A DNA stretch of 64,000 bases, taken from assembly GCF_004011695.2 (NCBI RefSeq), contig NC_082419.1, positions 62,001 to 126,000 of the forward strand. Direction: 5' to 3'. Below the pieces are notes generated by a model. It was not told the origin of the DNA, searched no databases, and worked only from the letters and a program-made list of their open reading frames with translations. How positions within the stretch are numbered: position 1 is the stretch's first letter; every line of letters starts with the position of its first letter. A program made the translations under genes and the position numbers. Of this stretch, positions 32,124 to 44,299 are shown one piece after another. The stretch comes from Ascochyta rabiei. Lineage: Eukaryota; Ascomycota; Dothideomycetes; Pleosporales; Didymellaceae.

Positions 32124-33489
32124 TCAAAACGAGGCGATGTGGACAGACTCCAGCTGCTTCTTGAGATCAGCGAGCGTGCGGAATTCGCGAAGCGGACCGC
32201 CAGGGTTGGCCAAACCAACCGGACGACCGCCGATAGCGACTGTGGTTGGCTTCACTTCCACGTCCTGCTCGTCGTCGATCTGGGCAACAGACTTGACGTC
32301 GGCGAAGTTGCCGTAGATGCTGCTCAGCTCCTCGTACATCTTAAAGAACGGGAGACCATGGCGGGCGTAATCACTGGCACGCATCGGTTGGGTTGGAGGA
32401 GCTTCGCCGGTGACGCTGTGGTAGATGACTGAGTTGAGGATCTGGACATTGAACACCGTGGTGCGATTTGATTGCCACTCTGAGCCTAGCAGGTCAGGCT
32501 TAATGCACTGCGTGATCTTGCCTCCGGCTGCGACACTCATCTCGTGAGGCGGCTCCTGGTAGCCGCCACGAAGGCTGAGGACTAAGTGCAAGGTACTCTC
32601 GATCCCGATCTTGTAATAGGACAGCGCTTGATGAGGCTCAAGCCGCCGTCCGCCAAAGACAAGGCGCTGCTGATCTGGCGGTATACCCTCTTTCGCGTGG
32701 ATGCGGGTCATGACAGTGAAAACGGTCTCTTGAAGGTCAACTCCTAGCGTTATGACCTTGCCGGTAAGTGTCTTCACAAAGATCCGATGTTCTCCATTAG
32801 GAATACGGCGAGGTGCGGACATGGTCAATAGATCAACCTGAGGCTTGTAAGGCGTGATCTCGAACTGAATACCGCCCACGCTATCCTTCCCCGACACCTG
32901 CGATTCCACGGAGTAGCCGCTGCCAAACGGCATCGCCACGAACTGTCGCACGTGGCCGCCAAACTCAGCGATACCATCGAGCCAGCGTTGTGCTGGAACA
33001 ACAATGTAATCTTGCAGAGCTGAAGCAGCAACACGAGGGTCGTGGTTGGACCTATCGTCTCGATGCATAGCCGCCCACTTCGCTTGGCGCCTCAGCCTCG
33101 TTGCTCCATCCTCGACCGCCGGCTCACCGGAAATGGCATTGACGCCGCCGACATAGATCTTGATCATGTATGACTGGTCTTTTGTGCAGGAGAAGTTGAT
33201 CCACATAGCTTCAGACTCTGAAAGCTGTCAGTCGCACTACTTTCTCAGGAGGAAAAGCGAGGGACTCACGGTACATGGGGAAGAACAAGCCGCCCTTAGC
33301 CCTCATCTCATTGCGCATCTTGCCGGTGTACTTAGATACAGGCTTCAGCGGGAACTTGCCAAGATCTGGCGGGAGGAAAGAAGTCTGGTGGTTGTCTGGG
33401 ACACGGACAGTGCGCTGAAAAGAGATACAAAGGATGCCGTCGACAAGCACGGTGTCGTCTTCCAGCTTCATGCTTAGTGGCTCGGTCAT
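32124..33489 (-). CDS. Protein with internal ubiquitin domain (uncharacterised fungal family)
   Basis: Two exons, 33489-33270 and 33217-32124, with a 52-nt GTGAGT-CAG intron (33218-33269), give 437 residues. The start at 33489 is the first ATG followed by conserved-looking sequence. Residues about 219-292 are a ubiquitin fold ([32 protein letters not shown]). It is internal and followed directly by Tyr, so a free C-terminal Gly-Gly would need cleavage. Of the ubiquitin lysines, positions 6, 11 and 33 are kept; 27, 29, 48 and 63 are replaced. Upstream is a region with a GSGYSVE...GGIQFEITP motif that I recall preceding ubiquitin domains in other filamentous-fungal proteins. Function is unknown; a ubiquitin-mimic interaction module is likelier than a ubiquitin precursor. 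Confidence 0.8.
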
Positions 33490-33899
33490 ATTGCCGAAGG
33501 TGTGGTGGTGAGTTGGAGCAGAAAAGCAGAGCAGAAAGCGCTGAGGTAGGCGCGGCGCAAGCGAGGCAGGCAAAAGCGCACGTGCCGGTTCAAGCGAATG
33601 TGAAAGAAAAGGTCCGCACGAGACCGTCTCCGCGAGCAAACGAAGTCAGACATCGTCATCAACCATCGAAGCAAGCGATTGCCAAATACAGTGTATAACA
33701 GAAAGAAAGTGATAGATTGGTTGTTTCATCCATGGTGTGCTTGTCATAAAGCAGGCAGTCTAGCACTAGTGTGGGAATGGAGTGAGAGAACATACATCAA
33801 GTACTCGTCCACGGCAGTCAGCCAAATTCCGAGCGCCAACCCACACGAGAACGCACGCCCGATGCAAAGAAAGGTGTGCGACTAACCTACTCCACACTA

Positions 33900-34748
33900 G
33901 CAGCTAAGAGTACTGATCCAATTGTATTGCAGGACCGCGCTGTTCATGTTGTGTGCTTCCTTGCGTCTGCAGGAAAACTAAGTTTTGGTTAAAAGGAGTA
34001 GACAGTTCATGCTGTCAATCTCCTCTAGGCCTGGCGGTACAATATATTCAAGTGAACTTCTTCTAAATGCTACACTATAGTTCCAATGCTAGTATATAAC
34101 CCTACCTAGGAATTTTTTTTCTCCTCCCTAATTAAGTACTAACCTCGCACTAGCAAGACCACCCTAATATTTACAATGTAAAAATATCCAAACAAAGCAA
34201 TAACCTTTCTCTATATCTAGTAAGTATAAATGCCATCTAAACATTATCTTCTCCTCTAAACAGAGCAGGAAGTTTATACCAGTACTAGTACTAGTAAATA
34301 TACATATATAAACATAAACAATATAAAATACCATTTAAATACACCATACTAACCCTTCTCTACATCCAGTAGATATAAATTTTAAAATCTAAGCACTATC
34401 TTCTTCTCTTCTAAACAAACAAGTAGGTTAGTACCAGCACTAGTATAACAAAAGCTTAATAGGATACTAACCTTTCTCTACATCTAGTAGACGTAGATAC
34501 CAAGTCTAGACTAGACACCATCTTCCCTCACCAACTTTACACCAACATCGCACTAACTTTGCACTAGCACTAGTAAAAAAAACAAGATGAAGAAAGATGT
34601 ATACAGCACTAACCTTGCTTAATATCTTATCAAGTAGCTATATAGTAATTACAGTGTAAATATTATTATCTCCTCTTCTAAACAGAGTAGTAAGTAAGTA
34701 AGTGCCAGCGTGAAGAAAGGGGATAATGGTATGAGAAAAGGTGGGTGC
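33900..34748. repeat. AT-rich degenerate tandem repeats at the edge of the transposon nest
   Basis: Units of roughly 105-150 bp recur near 34207, 34355, 34460 and 34613. Each has ACCTTTCTCTACATCTAG-like sequence followed by a CTCCTCTTCTAAACA-like stretch and CCAGCACTAGTA-like sequence. Differences are mostly C/T, as expected of RIP on a tandem array. No gene. Confidence 0.55.
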
Positions 34749-34946
34749 TGTGAGGGCACTGTAGGCAGGCAATGGAGCAGAGCGAGATGGGACGAATAAT
34801 GGGGTAATATTAAGAGATAAGACAAATCCTTAATAGATAAGTCTTAAGGTTTATAAATATTATATACGTGTATGGCCAGTAGGTCCCTAGGCTTAGCCTA
34901 GGACCTAGCTGAGGTATCTCCTGGCGTGGGGAGAATACTTATAATA
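34749..34946 (-). repeat. 3' LTR of the gypsy element
   Basis: 198 bp, colinear with 49864-50061. The two LTRs differ almost only by transitions. This copy is T/A-richer in its last third (TGGCCAGTAGGTCCCTAGG against TGGCCGGTGGGTCCCCAGG), indicating RIP after insertion. Confidence 0.85.
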
Positions 34947-35399
34947 ATAGCCCCCCCCTCTTTAAAGGTTTGTCCTAAACTGTAGAGAGGTCTCTAGTAA
35001 TATTATTAAGCTCTAGAAAAACCTTCTGTAGAGGGAAAAACTTAGCAGGAGAAATGTAGCGCTAGTAGGGGTCTATTAGTTAGCGTTTGTAGGGATAGGA
35101 AGCTGTTTAGCACGTAATAGACGCTAGTAATCCTATCCTTCTAACGTTTGCTTAGTAAGCTACTAGGGCAGTGTTACTGCGCAGCTAGGTAGATAAGTCT
35201 TATTTGCAAGAGACTAGCTAAGGCTAAGTCTTCCCTAGTGCCTTTGTTAGCTGCTAGTTAGTAAGCTGTTACTTCTGCTAGATGTTACTGTAAATAACGC
35301 CTTAGCAGTTATTAGCTCTAAAACCTATGTAGCTAAGGCTATAGGGAGTGTAATAATTATACACTAAATAGGTAATATATAAGGGGTATTATTTACTCC

Positions 35400-35567
35400 T
35401 GTTAAATGAAAGGTATTAGAGAAATAGGTTAGGCGATATACCTGCTAAGAAACTATACAGGGGCCTCCACTAGAACCTAGATAAGACAAAAATCACCCTT
35501 ACATAGAACAAGAACAGATTATTAATACATTATTATTAACTTATTACTATTACTATCTAATCTAACA
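35400..35567 (+). repeat. 5' LTR of the copia element
   Basis: 168 bp beginning TGTTAAATG and ending CTAACA. It matches the right LTR except for transitions. Confidence 0.85.
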
Positions 35568-35699
35568 ATTAAGAGTCTTACTGCTGCTACAATAAGCACT
35601 AATAACAAGTAAAATAGCAACTAGCTAAAGCTAGAGGGACGCAACAGTTATTCTTACTAACTTAAGTAAATAGATCCTCTAGTATTGCTAACTTAAGAT

Positions 35700-38600
35700 G
35701 TAATGCAAAGCTCTAGAAATCTAGGACATTATAGACCTAGAAGGTAACACTTAACTGCGCGTAAAGCCTATTAAACTACAACCTCTACTTATCTTAGAAT
35801 ACAAACCAGCCTCTGCTCTAAGGAGCACTTAGGCATCCTCCTTAACATAAACTATAAGGGGCAATACACGCACAACCACACAAGAATTAATTAACCCTAT
35901 TAATACCTTTATAGCAACAACTAATACCCTAATACAATACTTAGAACTCTTAGCAGAAGGAAAGGAAGCATACAACAGCAACGCGTAAGAATTTAAAATA
36001 ATTTTTAACTTATATAAAATATATAAATTAAAACTACTAAGATAAACAGAAATATATAGCTATAATAATAAAACACTTAAATGCTACAGTTAGCCCTTAT
36101 CTATAAGTAAGCTGCTTTAATAAACACAGCACCCTATAGACCTAGATTATAAATGTCCAGGCAGTAGTAGGAGTAGATCTTAATAACAAGATTAGAAGGG
36201 TACAAGAAAGGTACTATAAAGCACTAAAGCCTATAAAAGTCCTGCAAAATTAGGAACTATAGCTTAGTAAATACAACTAAGCTTTAACTTATATAGAAGC
36301 CCTTAAAATAGGAGATATAATATAGAGCAAGCTAGTTGTAAATAACTTCCTAAAAGCAGTCTTAAAGATTGCCCTAGTATAGATGGCAACATTTACTAGT
36401 ACAGGAAGCGACTAAAGTAATATAGAGAGAAGATAGATAATAAAACTCTTCTGTAAGCATATAAGCCTAGCCTATCCAACATAAGGCAGAATAAAAAGTG
36501 CCTTTATAACAGATAGTAGAGCCTTTATAGTAAGCAGTAAATCTAACTTAAACACATAGAGGGACGCCTTAAGTATGCAAATTAGAGCGCTATCTGCAGC
36601 CCTAAACTAAAGGCAATTAAAGCGCAAAATGTATGCGTCTAGCAATAAGTCTAAGCAATTCTAAAGAAGAAATGCAGCAGAAGCTGTAGATATATGTCTA
36701 GCTTATAAACAGCGCTATAACATTAGTAACTATTACTATGTTAATAATAATTTAGAAACCTCTAAGTAGTTTAAACTAAATTAAAATATTATAAAGCTAG
36801 TATAGTATAAACTTTAACATAAGCTAGACTTATAAAGAACAGTAAACAAACTCAATACTAGTTTAAAGCAACCCTGCCTAGTAACAACAAACTCTTAATT
36901 AATTACTCTACACATTAAGACGTCTTAAACACTAAACAAGATTATTAAGTAACTAGATAGCTAAGAAATTACTTATGTTAATAAAGGTAGTATAAAAGCA
37001 GTATGTAGCGTAAGTAATTAAGGATATCTATTAAAGGAGGCATTTCTCCTAGATTCTGGCTTAACTACGCATATCTGCAATAACCTCTTAAGACTTAGAA
37101 ACGTACGCCAGCCAGCAATAGGAGATTATATCTAGACTAGGAACTCTAAGGTCTAGATATAAGGATATAGTACTGTTAATATATTAATAAAGGGATCTTA
37201 AGGAAAACAAGTACTACGCTTAGACAATGTTGCGTAGTACCTAGATTTCCTCTGTAACCTAGTATTATTTAGGTTACTCTAAAGATAAGGAATATAGTAG
37301 AATAACTAAGAAGATCTAATAATGCTACGTTAAAGAAACAGCAACACTATAGCTATCCTAACAGAAAGCTTTAGACAGTAGGTTATTAAACAACTAAATA
37401 TAGCTACAGTAGCACTCTATGTACGTATAAATTGCAATAGAAGATTACTACAGAGAGTAACAGCTATAATATAGCATAAGAGGCTTAGACATCTAGGACT
37501 ATCTGCAATTAAGCACCTTATGCATTAATCTAAGGGGGTAAAAATTAAAGGCATTATAATAGTGCAATGTGACACATACAGACAATTAAAATTAAAGCAT
37601 TAAATACAAAGAACCCTACAATTAAACAACAAAGGCCTAGGTAAACAAATAGCTATAGACTTCTATAAATATAAAGCAGGAAGCTTTAATAAGGAAAAGA
37701 GTTAAATGCTTATTACCTGCTAACACTCTTAGTACGTGTAGGACTTCTATTTTAAGGACAACAGGCCTGTAAGATCTATTATCTGTCTACTTAGGATCTT
37801 TGTCTAGTTCTTAAAGAAACAGTTTAACATTACAGTTAAGGTAATTAAGACAGATAATAAAATTGTTATAGTTAAATAAGAGGTTAAGAGATAGTGCACG
37901 TCCCTTTTAATAAGACTTAAGCCTTCTGCTCTAGACATATAAGCTTAGAATAGAGGAGCTAAATACTTAGGGGGTGTAATAAAAAAGAAGGTACCTATAA
38001 TTTAACTAGACGCAAATCTACTATAGGAACTCTAGCTAGAAATTACTAGAGCAGCAGTATACCTATATAATTAGACGCTAAATTATCTAAATAAGTAGAG
38101 GTTACTGTATAAAGTATTCTTTACGCACGCAGCTACTATAAATAGTATAGTTACTAGACCTTAAAAACTAAACTAGGCTTACTTAAGAGTATATAGATGC
38201 AAAGCATTTACTATAACTAATAACACTTATTAAAGAAAATTAAGGCTATAAAGACTAGACCTAAAGGCATAGATTAGATACTTAGTAGGATACTAGTCTA
38301 CCAACATATACCAAATCTAGGTCCTATTAATAGCTAAAGTAATTAGTACCTGTAATGTGGTGTTTAATAAAGAAACAATATTTAACAGCAAAATAGAGGA
38401 TATTATAGATAACCTTATGCATAACATGTTAGAGGAAATTGCAACTTAGATTAGTATAGTTAAACTCCTAGCTATATAGAGCTATATATGTAAAACTAAA
38501 ATGTTCTATAAGGACAAGACAACGCAGGAGAACACTCTGCGTGCTAAACAACCCTAATATTACTAAGGCAGGAAGATTGTAGAGGCATACCTAACGCCTC

Positions 38601-40450
38601 TACTAACTCCTCTGCTAGCAGTATTCCTAACTAAATAGATAAGCTATAATAAGACAACAGACTAACTTAAATAAGACTAAGGAACGTCTGTAATCACGCT
38701 GTAGGCAGCTGCATTTATAGCAGGCACTAAGGTAAGACACCTTAGTTAACATAAAGGAAAACCTTTTAATAAAGCTTAATTAAAGAGGATTATAGCAAAG
38801 AGAATTAAGCTGCATTAGAATAAACTCCTGCTATTACCTACAGCATACTTAAAGCTAGAGGAGCACCCTCTCTACAAGATATTTAAATAAGCAGAAAATA
38901 AACACCTGTAAAGCTATAAATAAATAGAGTTATAGACTAAAGTTCTAGCAGCTCTAGTTTAGAAGTCTAGATAATAAATACTTAACTGTATGTAGGTCTA
39001 TACATATAAGTTTAACAAACACTACTACCTTAATAAGTATAAAGCAAGGCTTATAGTTAGAGGAGACTAATAATATAATATTACGTTATAAGACATATAT
39101 ACAGTAACACTTACAGGCTAATTACTTAGAATGCTAATTATAATTACTGTAAAATATAATCTTAAACTAAAATAATAGGATGTTATAAATGCGTTTGTCT
39201 ATGCAGCTATTAACTGCAAAATATACATAAGGATGCTAAGAGGATACTAGAAGACAGGCACCTTACTAAAGGTACAGAAAGCCTTGTACAGACTCTGTAT
39301 CTCCCCTCTGCTGTAGCAGAAGGAATTTACAGCAATATTAGCTAGAATTAGATTTAAATAAGTACTATAAGAGCTATGCTGTATAATTAAGGATAGAATA
39401 ATTATCTTCTTCTATATAGACAATATTATAATTGCATACCACCTAAAGCATAAATAAGAGGCAGACAATACTATTAAACAGATATAGAAGCGTTACCTGT
39501 ACACTAGAGGACACAACCTTTAATAGTTCCTTAGTATAGAAGTCTAACGTAATAGATAGTAACAGATAATTTAATTATTATAAGCTGCATACGTTAATAA
39601 GATTAGTTAATTAGTAACTAGACAGGACGTAAGGCATGATACGCTAATGTCTAGAATTAAACTTAAGCCTAGGAACAGTCTAGCTAAACTGCTAGAGATT
39701 AATTAATATCAGCAAAAGATTAGATCTCTGTTATTTGTAGTAGTAACTACTTAACCTAATATAGCGTTTGCTATGTCGCAACTTACACGCTTTCTAGTTA
39801 ACCTAAGTAATAAACACTAAGACGCTGCTGACTAAGTACTCCTGTACCTACAGAAGACAAGGAATCTGTTACTTAACTTTAGATAGGGCAAAGGACTTAA
39901 AGTTACAAGCAACGCATTATTTGCTAACAACACTATAGACTAGAAGAGTTCCTAAGGATACGCTATTAAGCTATTTAGAGGACTTATTACCTAGAGAGCA
40001 AATAAACAAGATACTGTTACAACGTTAACTACTAAGGCTAAGCTCCTAGTACTGTCTTAAGTAGCTAAGGAAGCAATATTTACCTCTTAACTATTAAAAG
40101 AGCTTTAGGTAACCCTAAGTAATCCTATAATTATAATTAAATGCGATAATATATAGACATTACGTCTAGTTACTATAGATATTACTAAGATATAAACTAA
40201 ACTTTAGCATGTTAATATACATAACTACCAGTTATAATAAGAAGTTAACTATAAAATAATTAAGGTAGAATATATCCTATCTAATAATATAATTGCAGAT
40301 AGATTTATAAAGTTGTTGCTAATTAGCAAATAGGCTAGCTTTCTTAATTAGTTAGGACTTATTAAGGGCTAGAAGGGTACATTAAGGGATATCCTGCTTA
40401 AGAAGATGCAAGAGCAACTAGAGGACCTTACGTTAAAGAGTTAATTAACT
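35700..40450 (+). pseudogene. Copia gag-pol, degraded by RIP
   Basis: Reading through stop codons, the plus strand follows copia order: gag with a former CCHC knuckle near 36690-36740, where cysteines read as tyrosine; the gag-pre-integrase motif (HKRLRHLGLSAIKHLMH) near 37470-37530; then integrase. Reverse transcriptase includes KARLIVRGD near 39040, DVINAFVYAA near 39180 and LYRLCISPLL near 39280. The RNase H region lies around 39900-40300. Stops are mostly TAA/TAG at positions where Gln or Trp is expected. No functional protein is possible. Confidence 0.85.
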
Positions 40451-40491
40451 AGTTTACGCAGCTTGTAATAGGATTCTAAGCTAAGGGGGTG

Positions 40492-40659
40492 TGTTAAATA
40501 AAAGGTATTAGAGAAATAGGTTAGGTAATATACCTGCTAAGAAACTGTGTAGGGGCCCCTACTAGAACCTAGATAAGACGAAAATCACCCTTACATAGAA
40601 CAAGAACAGATTATTAATACATTATTATTAACTCATTACTATTACTATCTAATCTGACA
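40492..40659 (+). repeat. 3' LTR of the copia element
   Basis: 168 bp beginning TGTTAAATA and ending CTGACA, the partner of 35400-35567. Confidence 0.85.
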
Positions 40660-41474
40660 ACTCCCTATGTGGCTTACGCAGCGCCTAGCACTAGGCTAAG
40701 GGTTGCCCTAGGCGTGCCTGCTGTTTGCTTTCTGCAATCTCCTAAGTAATTAGGTGCCTTAATCCTAGGGCTAAGGCTGCTGGAGGCGTAAGTAGTTAGA
40801 CGTTGTCTGCCTTGTAGGCTAGAGCAGTAAGTCCCTAACTAGTAACGTCTGTAAGAGGATTGCTAGCAGCTTCTACAGCCCTGTTCCTGCGTAAACTAGC
40901 CTAGGATTTACTTATTTATAGGGGATATTGTCTGTATACTAGCAGTAACAGTAAGCTATTAGCCTTACTATGCCTAGCGCCTTGCCTAGACCCTTACGCA
41001 GTATAGTCTAGGCTCTAGCATTTGTTTATAACATAAATCTTAGGTAAGATTACTAGTTACCCTTCTAGCAGTTAATAGACCTGTGCCTAGATATTTGTAA
41101 TAAGAATTATCTTCCTGCATAGTAGATTGCGACAGGTAAGAGAGTAGTAAGAGGCTAGGTTATTACTAGAAAGCTGCTAGGTAGAGGGAATTTAGTATAT
41201 ATAAGGACTGTATCTGCTTACTTATAGTGCCTTATTATCCCTACACCTTTATCTATATCTGCCTTCTAGCCCTTACCTTCTATACTATAACGCCTCCTTT
41301 AACGTATATCTTCTATAAGGCTCTACCTAACTACGTCTACTAGCTGCCTAAGAGTATATAGCCTTAGCTGTTGCTTTTACAGCACTAGTGCTATACTAGC
41401 ATTACGCACTTAACTACCTTATCTAAGAGTAACCCTAATAGCACTATCCTGTCCTTTATCTGTGTCTTTTATTA

Positions 41475-43337
41475 ACGTATTCAACAGGTAAGTCGGCCAC
41501 ACGGGCGAGTCGGCCACTCTGCTAAGACCACACTAACATTCTACTCTATTATGGCTTGTATTAGCCTACATTAGTATTGTTTATAGTAGTATAGTATATA
41601 ATATTATTTAGTAACACCTTCTTTAGGCTTTTTACACGTGCGCGAGTTATACCCTATATTATAGCACTTTTTACAGCATCTTTAGGTTACCTTACCTCCT
41701 TTAACACATACTTGCTTCCTTACCTTCTTACTATTACTACGCGCCCTAAACTTAGTTAGAGTAGTTAATTAAAGGCCTTCCTTAGCTGTTAGGACTCCCT
41801 CCTGCTGTAACTGCTTTCTTTTATGCGATTTACGTTGCATAGCAGCCTTATTTGCTGCTTAAAGCCTAGTAATCTCCCTTTAAGCTAACACTAGCTTATA
41901 CGCTACTATAGCTGCGCCTTTAGCAAGCTTTTTAAAGGCCTTAACTATTAAAGTTAGTAAGCTGCTTGCATGCCTTTAAATCCTCTCTTAAACCAGCGTT
42001 AATTGCGACCCTAATTACAGGGTAGTGCTTAGGGTTTAGGACTGCTAGGGATTATCTTCTATAGTAGGTAGCGGTAGAGTACGTAGGCAGACATTAAGAC
42101 CTATTATAACCTGTTCTAGGTTAAAGGGGACTATTCTAGCGCCTTAGAAGCCTCCTTAGATATTGCTAGAAGTAAATGTCTCCTTATAGGCGTCTATAAA
42201 GCATAGTAGGAACTTAGTTTTAGTAATATAAGTAATATAGTTACGTATAAGATTCTTAGCTTAGCGCCTATATACCTTCTTTAGAGGGGTAAAACAACCT
42301 ATATCTAGTAGTTGTAAGAGGTAAAATAAGTGTAGAGGTATACATAGTGTAATAATCTTTACTTCCTTACAGTATTGTTAGAAGTTAAGGGAGTTGTAGC
42401 TCTTATAGCAATTAATAAGGAGCAGCTAGTACACTCCTTAGGTGCGCGTCTTTGTATAGGCATTAAAGTGCTTTAACTAGTCTAGACCAAGCTTGTTAGT
42501 AGTCTATCTGTTCTTAGAGACTCTAATAACCCAGTTATAGGGCAGGTTGTCCTCTTTATACCAGGCAGAGAGGTAGTTACAGCCTTTAAAGATAATAAAG
42601 GGTAGAATAGCCTACCCTGTGCCATTAATGCCCTGTATAACCGTTGTCCACTCTTAATTACCCTGCTACACTACCTTTAGCTGTCCTTAACACTCTAAAC
42701 CTGTAACAACTACTCCTGTAGATATCTAGCCTATTATAAAGCCTGTCTTATTAAAGTTGTACATGTTATTATTCTAGATGCTATACTTAGCTTTAACATT
42801 TGCTATAAGCCTAAACCAGCCTTATATAATCTCTAGATCCTTACAGAGGGCTCTCTTATAGTTATACTTACAATTAAACTTTACTTTAAGGTTAGGGCAG
42901 CACTTAATAAATATATTAGGCTAGTTTATACTAACATAGCCTATATTACGCTTAGTACGTAAAGAATTAGCTATATTAGCTACAGCAGCTAGCTAAGGGG
43001 TAAATCCTTATGCATCTAGCTTAAGAATGTACTTAGCAATTACATCCTCCTTAGTCTAATCTATATTCTGTTAACTTGGCGTATAATTAGCTTATGTAGG
43101 TTGTCCTATATATTAATTATGTAGTATACTGTAAGGCGCGTTGTATATGGCTGCAACGCGTTATATAGTAAGGTTTACGTCTTATTTAAGTGCCTAGAGC
43201 GCAAGCTGTATTGCAGCCTCTTTTAAGGGCGTAGGTTTATGTTATTATTAAGTTATCGCGTTATAAGGTAGAATGTTGGTGTAGTCTTAGCAGAGTAGCC
43301 GACTCGCCTGTATGGCTAACTCACCTATTAAATACGT
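41475..43337 (-). mobile_element. Second copy of the pogo/Fot1-type transposon, inside the gypsy element
   Basis: 1863 bp, flanked by TA on both sides, with the same ACGTATTCAAC ends and double GTCGGCCAC-type subrepeats as the middle element of the 12-kb nest. The transposase remnant reads on the minus strand. RIP stops are frequent. Confidence 0.88.
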
Positions 43338-44299
43338 TAGCCTAGTAGGTATAGGCTTTGTAAGGACAACTTTAGCATATACCTCTACTGCGTCTAATTA
43401 AAAGAAGAGAGGTATATTAAGGTATTTCCTACACTGTCCTAGTGTCTACTCCTGCTAACTTTTATAGATTAACCCTGTTTTCTGTTAAGCCTGCAACATA
43501 CTTAATTTCTTAATTAAGCATACCCTCTGTAAGACAAATAATAAGACAGTTACCTAAGGTAACTAGGTAACTAATAATAATATAATTGCTTAGGTGTAGG
43601 TGTACTAGCAGACTACCTATAACTACGCTAAGGCTTATTATAATAGCTTTATTACCTATAATACTGTAGTTTATTACTATATTAATAAGTCTAGTTTAAG
43701 TAAGACTAAGTATGCTTAAGCCTGTTAGGTTTCTTAGTTATATAACCTTAAGTAGTATATTATAGGTGTTTTTCCTCCCCCTTTTTCTTATACAGAGCTA
43801 ACTTATTATAGGCTACTGTTAGGACTGTTAGTATAAAGCTTCCTAATAACATTATAATTAACAGCATAATTAAGGATTACTTCTAGAAGACAGGTAGTGC
43901 TTATAACGCAGAAAAGCAGTAGTACAATTATAGTACTAACCTGCCTTCTGCTGTTTAGGCTCTGTTAGCTCCTTTTAAGCAGTTTTTGTTATCTCTAACT
44001 AAACCTACCCTAGGTAGTTATTATTATTACAGCCCCTCCTATAAGAGAAGCCCTTCTAAGGGTTACAGAGAAGCTGCTTAAGCTGCAGTTATAGTTATAA
44101 AGACCCTCTATTCCTATAATACTTCTTAACAGACTAGTAGATAATAATAAAACTCCCCTCTCTTATAAATGTGCTAGTCTTTGCTAGTAATATATTAGAT
44201 AGACGCTAGGCCTCCTTTAGCCTCTAGTTGCACAAGTCCTAGGACTATCTATCCTTACTTTCCTATTAGCTATTTTAGAGTAGGGTTTATAAGGCAGGC

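Larger units (their letters stand above)
35395..40664 (+). mobile_element. Ty1/copia LTR retrotransposon nested in the gypsy element
   Basis: LTRs of 168 bp each at 35400-35567 and 40492-40659 (TGTTAAAT...CA), with an intact 5-bp duplication ACTCC at 35395-35399 and 40660-40664. A purine tract (AAGGGGGTG) immediately precedes the right LTR, giving plus orientation. It is complete in structure but coding-dead through RIP. Confidence 0.88.
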
